Positions 20,953 through 20,986 of a stretch of 20,986 nt of DNA are shown here, one piece after another. The translations under genes were made by a program, and so were the position numbers. A model generated the notes under the pieces. That model saw only the letters and a list, made by a program, of their open reading frames with translations. It searched no databases and was not told the DNA's origin. Numbering within the stretch: position 1 is the first letter of the stretch; every line of letters starts with the position of its first letter. This stretch comes from CAXYVX01 sp964292495 (GTDB taxonomy: Bacteria; Patescibacteriota; Saccharimonadia; Saccharimonadales; Saccharimonadaceae), in the NCBI GenBank assembly GCA_964292495.1, contig CAXYVX010000011.1:1-20986 (forward strand), in the 5' to 3' direction.

Positions 20953-20986
20953 TCGCGAAAATCGGAGACGGTTTTCGCGATTTTTT
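20953..20986 (+). terminator. rnpB terminator made from two TCGCGA palindromes
   Basis: TCGCGAAAA (20953-20961) pairs with TTTTCGCGA (20972-20980), followed by TTTTTT at the window edge. Confidence 0.85.

Larger units (their letters stand above)
1..20986. repeat. Highly iterated palindrome TCGCGA (core of TTTTCGCGAAAA)
   Basis: My hand count is about 90 copies in the window (approximate), on both sides of gene boundaries. Local density varies: eleven in the first 950 bases and about nine in 9570-10466, but none in 2336-3035, the MBL gene or rpmB. Most copies have T on the 5' side and A on the 3' side. Confidence 0.85.

Noticed and set aside
1..20986. CRISPR array or insertion sequence.
   Set aside because: No regularly spaced repeats of CRISPR length, no transposase and no terminal inverted repeats seen; the frequent palindrome is irregularly spaced.
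1..20986. Recoded UGA (as in Gracilibacteria or Absconditabacteria).
   Set aside because: TGA ends several clear genes (for example miaA and the Nudix-RNase H gene) and no in-frame TGA is needed in any gene.

Overview
The window looks like chromosome from a small-genome bacterium of the Candidate Phyla Radiation (Patescibacteria). I favour Saccharibacteria (TM7), but no taxonomic marker search was possible and this is an inference. The clues are a type IV pilin operon next to otherwise sparse core genes, an oxygen-independent NrdD ribonucleotide reductase, a ThrRS without a TGS domain, a standard genetic code (TAA, TAG and TGA all end genes), short intergenic gaps, and several promoters that place the start codon almost at the predicted transcription start. 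The most conspicuous sequence property is the palindrome TCGCGA, usually inside TTTTCGCGAAAA. A hand count gives roughly 90 copies in 21 kb, against about 5 expected by chance. It sits inside genes (where it encodes FAK, FAN, IRE, VRE or SRK), in spacers and in terminator stems.

Layout. 1-4.4 kb (+): the 3' part of a prepilin peptidase, then four tightly packed pilin-like genes (three with a G^xxxxE prepilin signal, one PilX/GspK-like without E5), closed by a bidirectional terminator. 4.4-5.5 kb (-): a XerC/D-type tyrosine recombinase. 5.5-8.0 kb (+): nrdD behind a long leader with DnaA-box-like sites. 8.1-8.7 kb: an enlarged nucleoside diphosphate kinase. 8.85-8.93 kb (-): tRNA-Arg(CCU). 9.0-10.5 kb (+): a PH-domain membrane protein and a membrane-anchored SurA-N-like protein. 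10.5-13.05 kb (+): tRNA-Thr(CGU), tRNA-Gly(CCC), a small membrane protein, a GT2 membrane glycosyltransferase and a 60-residue membrane peptide. 13.1-13.3 kb (-): an unidentified structured RNA of about 209 nt with a perfect consensus promoter and its own terminator. 13.38-13.52 kb: an A/T-rich spacer with DnaA-box-like sites. 13.6 kb (+): tRNA-Val(GAC). 13.8-17.0 kb (+): thrS, an alkyltransferase-like repair protein and miaA. 17.0-18.3 kb (+): a winged-helix protein and a metallo-beta-lactamase-fold protein that has lost its metal motif. 18.4-19.4 kb (+): rpmB (bL28) and a site-2-type protease. 19.6-20.6 kb (+): a degenerate Nudix domain fused to RNase HI. 20.58-20.94 kb (+): RNase P RNA and its terminator.

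How it works together. Most units are information-processing or nucleotide-metabolism genes: four tRNAs, rnpB, miaA, thrS, rpmB, nrdD and ndk. Cell-envelope genes make up the rest: pili, a glycosyltransferase, a membrane protease and a chaperone-like protein. Promoters share an extended -10 (TGNTATAAT, most often TGATATAAT), usually with a weak -35. Genes with a leader carry a Shine-Dalgarno sequence, and genes without one are predicted to be leaderless.

The strongest candidates for something undescribed are the 13.1-13.3 kb RNA, the TCGCGA palindrome system, and the Nudix-RNase H fusion with its structured leader.
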